Assembly: GCA_000969725.1 (NCBI GenBank)
Contig: JXSR01S072813.1
Length of the DNA: 20,080 nucleotides
DNA from: Ophiothrix spiculata
Taxonomy: Eukaryota; Echinodermata; Ophiuroidea; Amphilepidida; Ophiotrichidae
Direction: 5' to 3' (one strand)
Below the pieces are notes generated by a model. That model made no database searches, was not told the origin of the DNA, and saw only the letters and a program-made list of their open reading frames with translations. This document shows positions 19,744 to 20,080 of the stretch, one piece after another. The translations under genes and the position numbers were made by a program. How positions within the stretch are numbered: the first letter of the stretch is position 1; every line of letters starts with the position of its first letter.

Positions 19744-20080
19744 CCCTAAAAGAGCCGGGGGGGGGGGCGGAATCCGCCCCCCCCCCTCCGGAATTTTTTT
19801 TATACCTCCGCCGGTTGTTATTTTTTCACGCTGAAACTTCTTGACTTGTTTTCTTAAAGCCTTGCGCTTCATTTAAGACCAATTTTGTGATAATCGGACC
19901 TAGGGTTAGGATGTGGCGTTCCGTAATGGCACGCTGGGTCAACCGAAAAACTGACCAAAAACTGATTTTCAATGCAAATTACATGCAAATCGTGTTTTTT
20001 GTAATTATGATACACTTCCACTATGTTTTATTGTATTTATTTGATTTATTTAGAGTAAGAACACCCCTAAGTATACTTTG
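19744..20080 (+). mobile_element. TTAA/CCCT element, left end (piggyBac-type, continues past window)
   Basis: TTAA (19740-19743) is followed by CCCTAAAAGAGCC and an almost perfect GC hairpin: 11 G, then CGGAATCCG, then 10 C. Downstream lies an AT-rich body with a GATAATCGGACC / GTTCCGTAATG series that loosely recalls the interior of copies A and B. The right end is outside the window, so the inverted terminus and second TTAA cannot be checked. Confidence 0.5.

Overview
The window looks like gene-poor nuclear DNA of an invertebrate animal, most likely a marine metazoan. The support is indirect: it is AT-rich and non-coding, and it is full of degenerate non-LTR retrotransposons of the CR1/L2/Jockey type, a Penelope-like element (PLE) remnant, many short terminal-inverted-repeat (TIR) elements and a tRNA-derived SINE-like fragment. 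There is no operon structure and no bacterial signal. I cannot fix the phylum. No host gene is convincingly visible, so the window reads as intergenic or intronic sequence layered with transposons.

Layout. 1-784: nothing recognised. 787-1404: a complete non-autonomous element with 164-bp TIRs and a TA target duplication. 1451-1962: the 3' end of a PLE, made of a GIY-YIG endonuclease C-terminus followed by a well-formed hammerhead ribozyme. 2274-4248 (minus): a 5'-truncated CR1/L2-like LINE with an essentially intact reverse transcriptase (RT) and a 5-bp-unit tail. Its 5' end overlaps a perfect 72-bp tandem duplication (4233-4376). 4668-4797: a long hairpin. 4800-7245: mostly featureless AT-rich DNA. 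7250-7817 and 16136-16724: two diverged copies of one piggyBac-type (TTAA) MITE family. A third internal relative lies inverted at 17936-18088, and another TTAA/G-rich element runs off the right edge (19744-20080). 8461-8886: a TIR element with TGTGACC ends. 9323-9735: a nested foldback with three copies of a 28-bp end motif. 10570-10885 and 11103-11466: weaker inverted repeats. 11828-14284 (minus): a decayed LINE broken by several frameshifts and stops, with its YADD box destroyed. 18887-18973 (minus): a tRNA-like SINE fragment beside a degenerate CCCTAA-rich minisatellite. 19530-19739: a short LINE RT remnant interrupted by the TTAA element.

The parts do not form a pathway; they record successive insertions. 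The most functionally suggestive piece is the hammerhead ribozyme at about 1899-1962. All core nucleotides are present, stems I, II and III can form, and it lies about 170 bp downstream of the PLE endonuclease stop. Hammerheads are known in PLEs, so the class is not new, but this copy appears sequence-competent while its protein-coding part is truncated.
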